Below, piece by piece: positions 1 to 6,982 of a DNA stretch of 8,905 nucleotides. Position numbers and translations under genes: made by a program. Origin of the DNA: CAZWZG01 sp964638245 (GTDB lineage Bacteria; Pseudomonadota; Alphaproteobacteria; Rhodobacterales; Rhodobacteraceae); contig CAZWZG010000130.1 of assembly GCA_964638245.1 (NCBI GenBank), positions 1-8,905 of the forward strand, written 5' to 3'. Under the pieces are notes generated by a model. That model was not told the DNA's origin, searched no databases, and saw only the letters and a list, made by a program, of their open reading frames with translations. How positions within the stretch are numbered: the first letter of the stretch is position 1; each line of letters begins with the position of its first letter.

Positions 1-302
1 GCCCCGAGGCGCGCAAGATCCTGATGGTGATTTCCGACGGTGCGCCGGTGGATGACTCGACCCTGTCGATCAACCCCGCCAACTTCCTTGAAAAGCACCT
101 GCGGGACGTGATCGCCATGGTCGAAAAACGCAAAGCCGTCGAACTGATCGCCATCGGCATCGGCCACGATGTCACGCGTTACTATGATCGCGCCGTCACA
201 ATCACAGATGTCGATCAACTAGCGGGCGCCATGACCGAACAATTGGCGAGCCTTTTTGACAGTGATCCGCGGAACCGTAACCGCCTCAAACGCGCAAGCT
301 GA
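1..302 (+). CDS. cobT: Cobaltochelatase subunit CobT, C-terminal fragment
   Basis: This is the 3' end of a gene that begins before the window; the frame is open from base 3 and ends at TGA 300-302, giving 99 visible residues. They match the von Willebrand factor A domain at the C-terminus of CobT. A hydrophobic strand runs into ISDGAPVDD, where the ISDG aspartate is expected to be the third part of the MIDAS metal site. IGIGHDVTRYY and AGAMTEQLASLF are further typical CobT segments. The DxSxS part of the MIDAS must lie upstream of the window. In the family, CobT works with CobS (AAA+) and CobN to insert cobalt into hydrogenobyrinic acid a,c-diamide in the aerobic B12 pathway, in the cytoplasm. 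cobS is not in view. Identity is confident; the N-terminal part cannot be judged. Confidence 0.93.
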   Translation, partial: PEARKILMVISDGAPVDDSTLSINPANFLEKHLRDVIAMVEKRKAVELIAIGIGHDVTRYYDRAVTITDVDQLAGAMTEQLASLFDSDPRNRNRLKRAS

Positions 303-339
303 CCGAGCCTAACATTGCTCCCTGAATTCGGGCTAGCAT

Positions 340-354
340 CCGCCGCGCCGGCGG
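340..354. repeat. Short GC inverted repeat before the aminopeptidase gene
   Basis: CCGCCG (340-345) and CGGCGG (349-354) form a perfect 6-bp inverted repeat with a 3-base loop. It sits 38 nt after the cobT stop and 15 nt before the aminopeptidase ATG. No T-run follows it closely, so it is not a standard intrinsic terminator. It could be a weak cobT 3' stabilising hairpin, or could partly hide the start of the next gene. It could also be chance in GC-rich DNA. Confidence 0.35.
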
Positions 355-369
355 TGCAGTCTTTCGCTC

Positions 370-2163
370 ATGTTTCAGGAATTCACTGCCAAAACCAATC
401 CCGCTGACGGCCCAATACGCTTGGCCGCGCTTCGAACTGCCATGGCCGCAGAAGGATTTGACGCCTATCTCGTGCCTCGGGCCGATGTGCATCAGGGCGA
501 GTACGTCGCGCCGTGCGATGAACGCCTGGCTTGGTTAACCGGGTTCACCGGATCGGCCGGATTTTGCGCCGTCACCGCCACAACTGCGGGTCTGTTTGTC
601 GATGGCCGCTACCGCGTGCAAGGTCGCGCGCAAACGGCCGTCAACTTCACAATCGTGCCTTGGCCGGACACGCGCCTCGCCCCGTGGCTGGCTGACCACC
701 TTTCTTCAGGCGCAACGGTCGGCTTTGACCCATGGCTGCACACCGCGAAAGAGATCAAGGCCCTCGACGCTGCCCTTGCCAAGCATGACATCGCGTTGAA
801 GCCGTCCGCGCCCTTGATTGACAGCATCTGGAGCGACCGTCCTGCGCGCCCGGCCGCGCCCGTGCGCGCGCATCCAACGTCGCTTGCGGGCAAAGGCGAC
901 GAAACCAAGCGCGCAGAGGTGGCCCAAACCCTGAAGGACGGAGGGCACAGCGCCGCTGTGCTGACGTTGCCGGATTCGATCTGCTGGCTCCTGAACATCC
1001 GGGGCGGCGACATCCAACGCATCCCACTGGTGCACGCCTTCGCGATCCTTCACGCCTCTGGCAAAGTCGATCTGTTCTCGGACCCAGCGAAATTCGACGC
1101 GCTCGGCCCCGACCCCGACATCACATTGGCCCATTGGGACGCCTTTGAAACCGCGCTCAGCCAACTGACAGGCCCTGTGCGCGTCGACCCCGCTTCGGCC
1201 CCGTTCGCGGTGACGAGCATTTTGTCGGCGCACGCCATCGAAATCGCCGAAGCACGCGATCCCTGCATCCTGCCAAAGGCCCAAAAGAACGAGACCGAGC
1301 TTGCAGGCACCCGTGCCGCACATTTGCGCGATGCCGCAGCCATGATCGAGTTTCTGACGTGGCTCGACGCCCAAGCGCCCAAAGGTGAATTGACCGAGAT
1401 CGACGTCGTTCAAGCGCTCGAAGGCAAACGGCGCGCGACCAATGCGCTCAAAGATATCTCGTTTGATACGATCTGCGGCGCTGGCGCAAACGGCGCCATC
1501 GTGCACTACCGCGTGACCGAAGGCACCAACGCGCCGGTCAAGCCCGGACAATTGCTGCTGGTGGATTCTGGCGGGCAGTACGAGGACGGCACAACCGACA
1601 TCACCCGCACGATCGCGATTGGCGATCCCGAGGGCATCCACCGCCGCGCCTTCACCCGCGTCCTTCAAGGCATGATCGCGATTTCGCGCGCGCGCTGGCC
1701 GGCCGGACTGGCCGGGCGCGATCTTGACGCGCTGGCCCGTGCGCCGCTGTGGTCCGAAGGGTGGGATTACGATCATGGGACGGGCCACGGGGTCGGCGTG
1801 TACTTAGGCGTTCACGAGGGGCCGCAGAACCTGTCGCGCCGCTCCGATCAGCCGTTTCTGCCCGGCATGATCGTCTCCAACGAACCGGGCTACTATCGCG
1901 AAGGGGCATTCGGCATACGCATCGAAAACCTCGTCATCGTGCAACCCGCCACGCCTCTACCCGACGCAGACGACCGCGAGCATCTTGAAATGGAAACCCT
2001 CACATGGGTGCCCATCGACCGACGGCTTGTCGACACCACACTGCTCTCGGACGTTGAACGTGCCTGGCTGAACGACTATCATGCGGCAGTGAAAGAGAAA
2101 ATTTCCCCGCATGTCAGTCCGGATGCGCGCGCTTGGCTCGACGACGCCACCGCACCGCTCTAA
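370..2163 (+). CDS. Xaa-Pro aminopeptidase, M24B family (APP1-like, long form)
   Basis: The protein has 597 residues, close to the long three-domain aminopeptidase P of eukaryotic XPNPEP1 type rather than the ~440-residue E. coli PepP. It is predicted to remove an N-terminal residue preceding proline from peptides, in the cytoplasm (no signal peptide is seen). Two creatinase-like N-terminal domains cover about residues 15-300; DERLAWLTGFTGSAGF (50-65) is typical. The M24 'pita-bread' catalytic domain covers about 310-545. The dinuclear metal ligands are visible as D399, D410, H473, E505 and E519, and the expected histidines are H379 (in VHYR) and H482 (in GVHEGPQ). Spacing agrees closely with the human enzyme. 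A C-terminal extension follows (about 545-597, containing WLNDYH). The ATG at 370 fits the family N-terminus, but no clear Shine-Dalgarno sequence precedes it. Family assignment is firm; substrate range is inferred. Confidence 0.95.
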   Translation: MFQEFTAKTNPADGPIRLAALRTAMAAEGFDAYLVPRADVHQGEYVAPCDERLAWLTGFTGSAGFCAVTATTAGLFVDGRYRVQGRAQTAVNFTIVPWPDTRLAPWLADHLSSGATVGFDPWLHTAKEIKALDAALAKHDIALKPSAPLIDSIWSDRPARPAAPVRAHPTSLAGKGDETKRAEVAQTLKDGGHSAAVLTLPDSICWLLNIRGGDIQRIPLVHAFAILHASGKVDLFSDPAKFDALGPDPDITLAHWDAFETALSQLTGPVRVDPASAPFAVTSILSAHAIEIAEARDPCILPKAQKNETELAGTRAAHLRDAAAMIEFLTWLDAQAPKGELTEIDVVQALEGKRRATNALKDISFDTICGAGANGAIVHYRVTEGTNAPVKPGQLLLVDSGGQYEDGTTDITRTIAIGDPEGIHRRAFTRVLQGMIAISRARWPAGLAGRDLDALARAPLWSEGWDYDHGTGHGVGVYLGVHEGPQNLSRRSDQPFLPGMIVSNEPGYYREGAFGIRIENLVIVQPATPLPDADDREHLEMETLTWVPIDRRLVDTTLLSDVERAWLNDYHAAVKEKISPHVSPDARAWLDDATAPL

Positions 2164-2218
2164 GTCACGGGCGACACAACCCTGTCACACACCGCTGCCA
2201 AGGGTAACCAACCCCGAG

Positions 2219-2223
2219 AGGAG
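2219..2223 (+). promoter_or_regulatory. Ribosome binding site of the DUF427 gene
   Basis: AGGAG lies 6 bases before the ATG at 2230, inside a longer purine run at 2216-2224. It is the clearest Shine-Dalgarno sequence in the window and fixes the start of the small gene. The neighbouring aminopeptidase gene has none, so the two may be translated at different rates. Confidence 0.8.
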
Positions 2224-2229
2224 ACCGCC

Positions 2230-2574
2230 ATGGCCGACCGAATTACGATCCGCAAAGCGCCGGGCACATGGACCGTCCGCGCAGGCGGCGCCGTCATTGC
2301 CGAAAGCCAGAATGCACAGGAGCTTTCTGAGAACGGATATCCGCCGCGGATCTACTTTCCACGCGAAGACATCGCCATGGCGTTTCTCGACAAGACCGAC
2401 CACACCACCGTCTCCCCGTTCAAAGGCGATGCCACCTATTTCTCCATCGCGGCGAAAAACCGTGTCATCGAAAACGCGGGGTGGAGCTACGAGACGCCAA
2501 ATGAAGCCGTCGAAGTCATTGCCGAGCACATTGCCTTTATGGAAGGCGACTATCTGCAGGTCGAACAGGTCTAG
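2230..2574 (+). CDS. DUF427 domain protein, function unknown
   Basis: This 114-residue protein is essentially one DUF427 domain. The family signature is visible in order: YPPRIYFPRED (37-47), then SPFKGDATYF (62-71, matching the usual CPxKGxAxYY block), then GWSYETP (84-90) and the final helix with IAEHIAFM (97-104). The usual cysteine at the start of the KG block is serine here (S62). No signal peptide or membrane segment is seen, so it is probably a soluble cytoplasmic protein. I know of no proven biochemical role for the family. It starts 66 nt after the aminopeptidase stop on the same strand and has its own good ribosome binding site, so co-transcription is possible but unproven. Its TAG stop overlaps the stop of the convergent ClC gene by 4 bases. 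Confidence 0.9.
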   Translation: MADRITIRKAPGTWTVRAGGAVIAESQNAQELSENGYPPRIYFPREDIAMAFLDKTDHTTVSPFKGDATYFSIAAKNRVIENAGWSYETPNEAVEVIAEHIAFMEGDYLQVEQV

Positions 2575-4256
2575 GAATGCTCTTCGGCTGCAATCGCAGC
2601 CAGCGCCTTGTTGTAGGTTTTGAGTGCATCTACCTGGTAAAGTGCCCCGAGAATCCCGGCATCCGACGCGTCGCCGGGATCGACAACGGGAAGAACCGTC
2701 CAACCCGATTTGTCGAACAAGGGAAGCGCGTTTTCCAAGGTTGAACGTCGTTCGACAACATGCCCCTGCGCACGCGCTTTCTTAAGAAGCGCAATCTGCG
2801 CGGCGTCCAATTCGCCAACAGGCCGCATCACCGTGCTGGCACGGAACATTTCCAACAAATACGCCTGCGGCCCCGCCGCGATGTGTTTCCCCTTGCGCTC
2901 GATCTGGCTGAGAAAGAACGATCGGTGCACCAGCTTTGAGGCGAACGCGGTCGAAATGGACACCGCCACCATGACTGCGATCCCTGCCCGCCAGTCCCCG
3001 GTCAGTTCAAAAACGATAAGCGTCGTCGAAATTGGTGCGCCAAGAACCGCTGCCGCCACGGCCCCCATGCCTGCCAGCGCGTAAAGGGTCTCGGACCCCG
3101 AAACATCCGGAAAAATGGCCGTCGCGATCAGACCGAAGGACAAGCCCGTCAGTGCGCCCATCATGAGTGACGGCGAAAAGATCCCGCCCCCCATGCGACC
3201 CGAAATCGTGATGACCACCGCCACGCCCTTGATCGCGCAAAACACGATCGCCTCCCAAAGGAAGAGAGAGTTCGTCAGGGCCGCCGTGGTCGTCTCGTAC
3301 CCGACACCGATGATGTGTGGAAAATAGATCGCGATTATGCCCAGCAACACCCCCGCCGCAGCGGGTCTGAGTGAGCGATGAATGCCGAGGCGCGATTGCA
3401 CCGTGCCTACCATGTCATCGGCCCAAAACACCGACCGCATCAGTGCGACCGCCACGATACCGCAGATCAGACCAAGCAGCAGAAAAGCGGGTAATTCAAC
3501 GTAGAACGCCAGCGCATTGGACTGGTTGAGAGTGAACTCGGTCACATCCCCCAGCGTGATCCGGCTGACCACGGTGCCCGCCACCGACGCAATGACGATC
3601 GGGGCAAAGGCATGCACCGCAAAGTGGCGCAACACGACCTCTAGTGCGAATAGCGCCCCCGCGATGGGTGCGTTGAACGAGGCGGACACCGCCGCCGCAA
3701 CAGCGCAACCGAGTAGGTCCCGCCCAGTGATGCCGTCTGCATTGATCCTCTGAGACACCCAGGTCGAAACCACACCGGCCAGATGCACGACCGGACCTTC
3801 CCGACCAGTTGAGCCCCCCGAAGACAGCGTGATCAGGGACGCAACCGCCGAGGCCAGCCCTGCTCGCATTTCAACCCGACCATTGTGCAACGCCGCGCCT
3901 TCGATCACTTCGGCGACCGAACGCACACGACCGTCCGGCGTGAACCGGTGCAGGATCTGCCCGACAACCAAGCCGCCAATGATCGGCAGGATCAAAAGCC
4001 AGTACCACGGCAGCGTCTCGGCAAAGCTGTGCAGCAGGCGGATGTCATCGGTGCCGTAAAGCGTCGCCTGCAGCCACGTGATCCCGGCGCGAAACGCCAC
4101 GGCGACGAACCCTCCAGCGATCCCGATACACAGCGCAATGAACCAGAACTGGATCCGACCGGGGCCCCGGTGCCGCAAAACCCGCCAGCCATCCTTGCAG
4201 GCCATCACGGCCTGATCGAGCAATCCCGGATTTTCGCGTTTTTCGCCGTCCTGCAT
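2571..4256 (-). CDS. ClC-family chloride channel/antiporter with unusual ion-path residues
   Basis: A 561-residue polytopic inner-membrane protein of the ClC family. Helices fill about residues 35-450. The GREGP motif (151-155) carries the gating glutamate E153 (E. coli ClC-ec1 E148), and GIFSP (358-362) matches the GxFxP motif. Three other positions differ: VRSVA (111-115) stands where GSGIP is expected; E206 is followed by valine (V207) where the exchanger has the internal proton glutamate E203; and F448 replaces Y445. About 90 residues after the last helix hold one CBS-like unit (about 502-548, with TVLPVVD) instead of a pair. The ATG at 4256 was chosen: the open frame reaches further upstream but would run through the recN terminator and into recN. 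TGGGA sits 7 nt before this start. ATG 4292 is an alternative without a ribosome binding site. Family certain; channel versus H+ antiporter unresolved. Confidence 0.93.
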   Translation of the reverse strand: MQDGEKRENPGLLDQAVMACKDGWRVLRHRGPGRIQFWFIALCIGIAGGFVAVAFRAGITWLQATLYGTDDIRLLHSFAETLPWYWLLILPIIGGLVVGQILHRFTPDGRVRSVAEVIEGAALHNGRVEMRAGLASAVASLITLSSGGSTGREGPVVHLAGVVSTWVSQRINADGITGRDLLGCAVAAAVSASFNAPIAGALFALEVVLRHFAVHAFAPIVIASVAGTVVSRITLGDVTEFTLNQSNALAFYVELPAFLLLGLICGIVAVALMRSVFWADDMVGTVQSRLGIHRSLRPAAAGVLLGIIAIYFPHIIGVGYETTTAALTNSLFLWEAIVFCAIKGVAVVITISGRMGGGIFSPSLMMGALTGLSFGLIATAIFPDVSGSETLYALAGMGAVAAAVLGAPISTTLIVFELTGDWRAGIAVMVAVSISTAFASKLVHRSFFLSQIERKGKHIAAGPQAYLLEMFRASTVMRPVGELDAAQIALLKKARAQGHVVERRSTLENALPLFDKSGWTVLPVVDPGDASDAGILGALYQVDALKTYNKALAAIAAEEHS

Positions 4257-4305
4257 GGTGCAATCCCAGCTCCCCCAACCGGTGTAACCCATGGAGTGGA
4301 CGGGC

Positions 4306-4328
4306 AAAAGGGGGGCTGTCTGCCCCCC
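4306..4328 (-). terminator. Intrinsic terminator of recN
   Basis: GGGGGGC (4310-4316) pairs perfectly with GCCCCCC (4322-4328) around a 5-base loop. On the minus strand this 7-bp all-GC hairpin is followed directly by TTTT (4309-4306), the form of a Rho-independent terminator. It lies 55 nt past the recN stop. The T-run is short, so read-through into the ClC gene, whose start is 49 nt further on, is possible. Confidence 0.72.
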
Positions 4329-4380
4329 GTCCCGGGTCAAACCCGGAACGCCCCCCGAGGATACTTGCGGACCTTTGGAG
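4306..4380 (+). repeat. Composite intergenic repeat-like element (Rhodobacterales type)
   Basis: Three blocks follow each other on the plus strand: the G6C/GC6 hairpin (4310-4328), a second inverted repeat CCGGGT-CAA-ACCCGG (4332-4346), and CCCCCCGAGGATACTTGCGG (4351-4370) followed by ACCTTTGGAG. From memory, Rhodobacterales genomes carry many intergenic copies of this pattern: a GGGGGC/GCCCCC hairpin, a variable hairpin, then CCCCCGAGGATATTT with a purine-rich tail. Only one copy is in this window, so repetition is not shown here. It fills nearly the whole gap between recN and the ClC gene and supplies the recN terminator. Confidence 0.55.
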
Positions 4381-4383
4381 CGA

Positions 4384-6027
4384 TCAGGGTGCCAGAAGGG
4401 CCTCGGCGGCCTTGCGCGCGGCGTCCGTGACAGTGTCACCGGCCAGCATCCGGGCGATCTCATCCACGCGCGCCTTTGCATCGAGCGGGGCGACGTCCGA
4501 GCGCGTCAAACCACCAGCCACCGATTTGGCCACCTGAAGGTGATGCGCTCCGCGCGCGGCAACCTGCGGGGAATGCGTGACAACGAGAACCTGAGCGCCT
4601 TCGGCCAACGCGGCAAGGCGGCGCCCGACGGCATCGGCGGTAGCCCCGCCGACCCCCCGGTCGATCTCGTCGAAAATCAGCGTGCCGCTCCCGCCTTCGC
4701 GGTGCAGGCAGACCTTGAGCGCCAGAAGAAACCGGCTGAGTTCGCCGCCCGATGCAATGCGCGACAGCGGCCCGGCGGGTGCACCGGGGTTCGTGGCAAC
4801 GGTGAAGGCCACCGCGTCACGCCCTGTCGGACCGGGCTCCGCCTCGGCAATATCGGTCGTGAAAACCGCGCGCTCCATCTTGAGCGGGGCAAGCTCGTCG
4901 GCCATGGCCGCGTCCAGTCGTTCTGCAGCCTTGGCACGGGCTGCACCCAGAGCATCCGCTGCGGCATCAAACGCCGCTTCTGCGTCCTTGAGTGCTGATG
5001 CGAGGCTCGTGAGCGTCTTTTCCCCTTCGTCCAGGCCCTGCGCTCGCGCCCGTAGGTCATCCGCGAAAGCGCCCAGTTCATCCGGCGCAACGCTATGCTT
5101 GCGCGCCAATGCCCGTATCGCAAACAGCCGCTCCTCGGCGGCGTCCAAAGCGCCAGGATCAAAATCGAGCGCGTCTATGGCGCGCGCTACACCGGCTTCG
5201 GCCTCGCCAAGTGCGTCGCGCGCCCGCGCCAGAGCTTCGAGCGGTTCCGACAAAAGATCGTCCAGATCGCCGGAGGCATCGACCAACCAACGTTCGGCAT
5301 CCATCAATCGCCCTTCGGCCCCTTCAACCCCAAGGGCGGCATGGGCGCGCGCGATACCCTCGCCCGTGCGACGTGCCGCCTGCATCCGACGGCGCAGCGT
5401 GTCCAGTTCGGCGTCTTCACCGGGCTTGGGATCAAGCTCGTCCAACTCACTGACGGAAAAGCGCAGAAACTCTTCTTCGGCCTTGGCCGCTTCATGCGCT
5501 TTGGTGGCTTGATCAAGCGCCTTGCGCGCCCCTGACCAATCGCGCCAAGCCGATCGCGTGGCTACCAAAAGGTCATCATACCCGCCAAACGCATCCAGCA
5601 GGTCCAGATGCCCGCGCGGGTTCAAAAGCCCCTTGTCGTCCTGCTGGCCATGAAGTTCGACCAGCGCCTCGGACAATGCGCGCAGCACCTCGCCGCTGGC
5701 GCGCCGGTCATTGACCCAAGCCGTCTTGCGCCCGTCCTGCGTGTTCGCGCGGCGCAGGATTACCTCGTTCTCAGAGGGCAAACCGGATTCTTGCAGCACC
5801 GCCTTGACCGCCGCGCTGGCTTCAAAGATCGCCGTGACCTCGCCCTGATCGGCCCCTTGGCGCACCAGTTCGGCACGCCCCCGCCAACCCAGCACAAAGC
5901 CCAGACAATCCAGCAGGATAGATTTGCCTGCTCCGGTTTCGCCGGTCAGCACAGTCAAGCCTGGGCCGAAATCGAGCGTCAGCCGCTCGATGATCAGCAT
6001 GTCACGAATGTCGAGATGTTTCAGCAC
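4384..6027 (-). CDS. recN: DNA repair protein RecN
   Basis: A 547-residue SMC-like ATPase that acts in double-strand break repair, bringing DNA ends together for RecA recombination. Walker A is GETGAGKS at residues 29-36. The ABC signature SGGELSR is at 426-432, Walker B LIFDEID at 450-456 (D453, E454), and the H-loop histidine is H485 (VVTHSPQVAA). The middle, about 155-410, is rich in Ala, Glu, Asp and Arg and fits the two antiparallel coiled-coil arms. LHGQQDD (125-131) matches the conserved post-Walker A segment. Length is normal for the family (about 550). A GTG start at 6027 is preferred because the protein then opens MLKHLDIRDM, the usual RecN N-terminus, 10 nt after the bamD stop; the longer frame to 6111 would overlap bamD. 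No strong Shine-Dalgarno is present, so translation may be coupled to bamD. ATG 6000 is less likely. No LexA-type operator was recognised. Confidence 0.95.
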   Translation of the reverse strand: MLKHLDIRDMLIIERLTLDFGPGLTVLTGETGAGKSILLDCLGFVLGWRGRAELVRQGADQGEVTAIFEASAAVKAVLQESGLPSENEVILRRANTQDGRKTAWVNDRRASGEVLRALSEALVELHGQQDDKGLLNPRGHLDLLDAFGGYDDLLVATRSAWRDWSGARKALDQATKAHEAAKAEEEFLRFSVSELDELDPKPGEDAELDTLRRRMQAARRTGEGIARAHAALGVEGAEGRLMDAERWLVDASGDLDDLLSEPLEALARARDALGEAEAGVARAIDALDFDPGALDAAEERLFAIRALARKHSVAPDELGAFADDLRARAQGLDEGEKTLTSLASALKDAEAAFDAAADALGAARAKAAERLDAAMADELAPLKMERAVFTTDIAEAEPGPTGRDAVAFTVATNPGAPAGPLSRIASGGELSRFLLALKVCLHREGGSGTLIFDEIDRGVGGATADAVGRRLAALAEGAQVLVVTHSPQVAARGAHHLQVAKSVAGGLTRSDVAPLDAKARVDEIARMLAGDTVTDAARKAAEALLAP

Positions 6028-6037
6028 CTTGCGCGGC

Positions 6038-6880
6038 TCAGAGCCAGTCCCCACGGACCATCTGGCGATACACGGTGGCCAGCCAGTTGTTGCCCCGCAC
6101 CTCTGGCGCAAGCCCTTGCCCGGTCAGCAAACGGAAGCTGTCCTCGTACCACTCCGAGGACTGGTAGTTAAAGCCAAGCACCGCGCCCGCCGTCTGAGCC
6201 TCGTCCGTCAGGCCAAGCGCCAGATAGGACTCAACAAGGCGATGGAGCGCCTCTGGCGTGTGTGTCGTGGTCTGGAAATCCTCGACCACAGCGCGGAAAC
6301 GGTTGATCGACGCCGTGTAGTGCCCGCGCTTGAGGTAGTAGCGCCCGACTTCCATTTCCTTACCCGCAAGGTGATTGAAGGCCAAGTCGAACTTCAGCAC
6401 GCTGGAGCGCGCAAATTCCGTGTTCGGATAGGTCTCAATCACGGTGCGCAAGGATTGCAGGGCCTGGAACGTCAGCCCCTGATCGCGCCCCACATCTTCG
6501 ATCTGATCATAATAGCTGAGCGCGATCAGGTACTGGGCATAGGCCGCGTCCTCGTCGCCAGGATAGAAATCCAGATACCGCTGCGCCGCCGCCCGAGAGT
6601 CCTCGTAAGAGCGATCACGATGGAACGACAAGGCCTGCATGATCAGCGCCCGGCGCGCGAGCGAGCTATAGGGATACAGCCGCTCGACCTCTCCAAAAAA
6701 GCGCGCCGCTTCATCCGGGTTGCCATCTTCTAGCTCGAACTCGGCGCGTTGATAGATTTCGCCGGGCGAAAAATTCTCAAGTGGTTGCTCGCGCGTTGTC
6801 ACGGCACCACAGGCCGTCAGCGCCACAGCGGTTACGACCGCAAGGCTGGGCAAGCGAAACACACGCAAATTCAAGGCCAT
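6038..6880 (-). CDS. bamD: Outer membrane assembly lipoprotein BamD (ComL)
   Basis: A 280-residue lipoprotein of the BAM complex, which inserts beta-barrel proteins in the outer membrane. The signal peptide is residues 1-23 (hydrophobic stretch SLAVVTAVALTA) with lipobox LTAC, so C24 would be lipidated and the protein anchored on the periplasmic side of the outer membrane. Tetratricopeptide-like repeats fill the rest: PGEIYQRAEFELEDGNPDEA (from about residue 39), a second unit with RYLDFYPGDEDAAYAQYLIA, then the family block RDQGLTFQALQSL, and later VGRYYLKRGHYTASINRF. The ATG at 6880 was chosen because GAGGA lies 5 nt upstream and it places the signal peptide at the very N-terminus; ATG 6892 is possible. 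It follows lpxC by 102 nt and precedes recN by 10 nt, as in related alphaproteobacteria. Confidence 0.95.
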   Translation of the reverse strand: MALNLRVFRLPSLAVVTAVALTACGAVTTREQPLENFSPGEIYQRAEFELEDGNPDEAARFFGEVERLYPYSSLARRALIMQALSFHRDRSYEDSRAAAQRYLDFYPGDEDAAYAQYLIALSYYDQIEDVGRDQGLTFQALQSLRTVIETYPNTEFARSSVLKFDLAFNHLAGKEMEVGRYYLKRGHYTASINRFRAVVEDFQTTTHTPEALHRLVESYLALGLTDEAQTAGAVLGFNYQSSEWYEDSFRLLTGQGLAPEVRGNNWLATVYRQMVRGDWL

Positions 6881-6885
6881 AAGCT

Positions 6886-6890
6886 TCCTC
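6886..6890 (-). promoter_or_regulatory. Ribosome binding site deciding the bamD start
   Basis: On the minus strand GAGGA ends 5 bases before the ATG at 6880. The upstream in-frame ATG at 6892 has only a G-rich stretch in front of it, and the frame to 6970 would begin just past the lpxC stop. This site supports the shorter product, which begins directly with its signal peptide. Confidence 0.7.
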
Positions 6891-6910
6891 ATCACCCCGG
6901 AACGGGCAAG

Positions 6911-6920
6911 CACCCGGGTG
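6911..6920. repeat. 10-bp perfect palindrome upstream of bamD
   Basis: CACCCGGGTG reads the same on both strands and sits 30 nt before the bamD start, in the 102-nt gap after lpxC. The gap holds no gene. On the minus strand an AT-richer patch (CAAAATCGTTTTTCAC, about 6938-6955) lies just upstream and could contain promoter elements, but I cannot assign -35 and -10 boxes. A 10-bp palindrome may be an operator or chance. Confidence 0.25.
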
Positions 6921-6982
6921 TGGTAGCACAGAATTTCGCGGTGAAAAACGATTTTGGCAGTGCCACGCACAGCGTGATGCGA

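Noticed and set aside
311..339. Promoter before the aminopeptidase gene (TTGCTC at 315 and TAGCAT at 334)
   Set aside because: The spacing of 13 bases is too short for sigma-70, and no other -35 box is convincing.
706..1788. 360-codon open frame antisense to the aminopeptidase gene
   Set aside because: It mirrors the third-position GC bias of the real gene and its translation shows no recognisable domain.
4257..4481. N-terminal extension of the ClC gene (open frame of 636 residues)
   Set aside because: It would overlap the recN 3' end by 98 bases and run through the terminator hairpin. The extra 75 residues are Pro/Arg-rich and unlike a ClC N-terminus.
4682..5535. Long plus-strand open frames opposite recN
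   Set aside because: Their translations are Ser/Ala/Arg-rich low-complexity products expected from the reverse of an Ala/Glu/Asp-rich coiled coil.
6028..6111. Longer recN start inside bamD
   Set aside because: The added 28 residues overlap bamD in another frame and precede the conserved RecN N-terminus LDIRDMLIIE; the GTG at 6027 fits better.
6964..6976. Hairpin CACGC-ACA-GCGTG just after lpxC as a terminator
   Set aside because: The stem is only 5 bp and the T-run on the minus strand starts well past it, so termination between lpxC and bamD is not supported.
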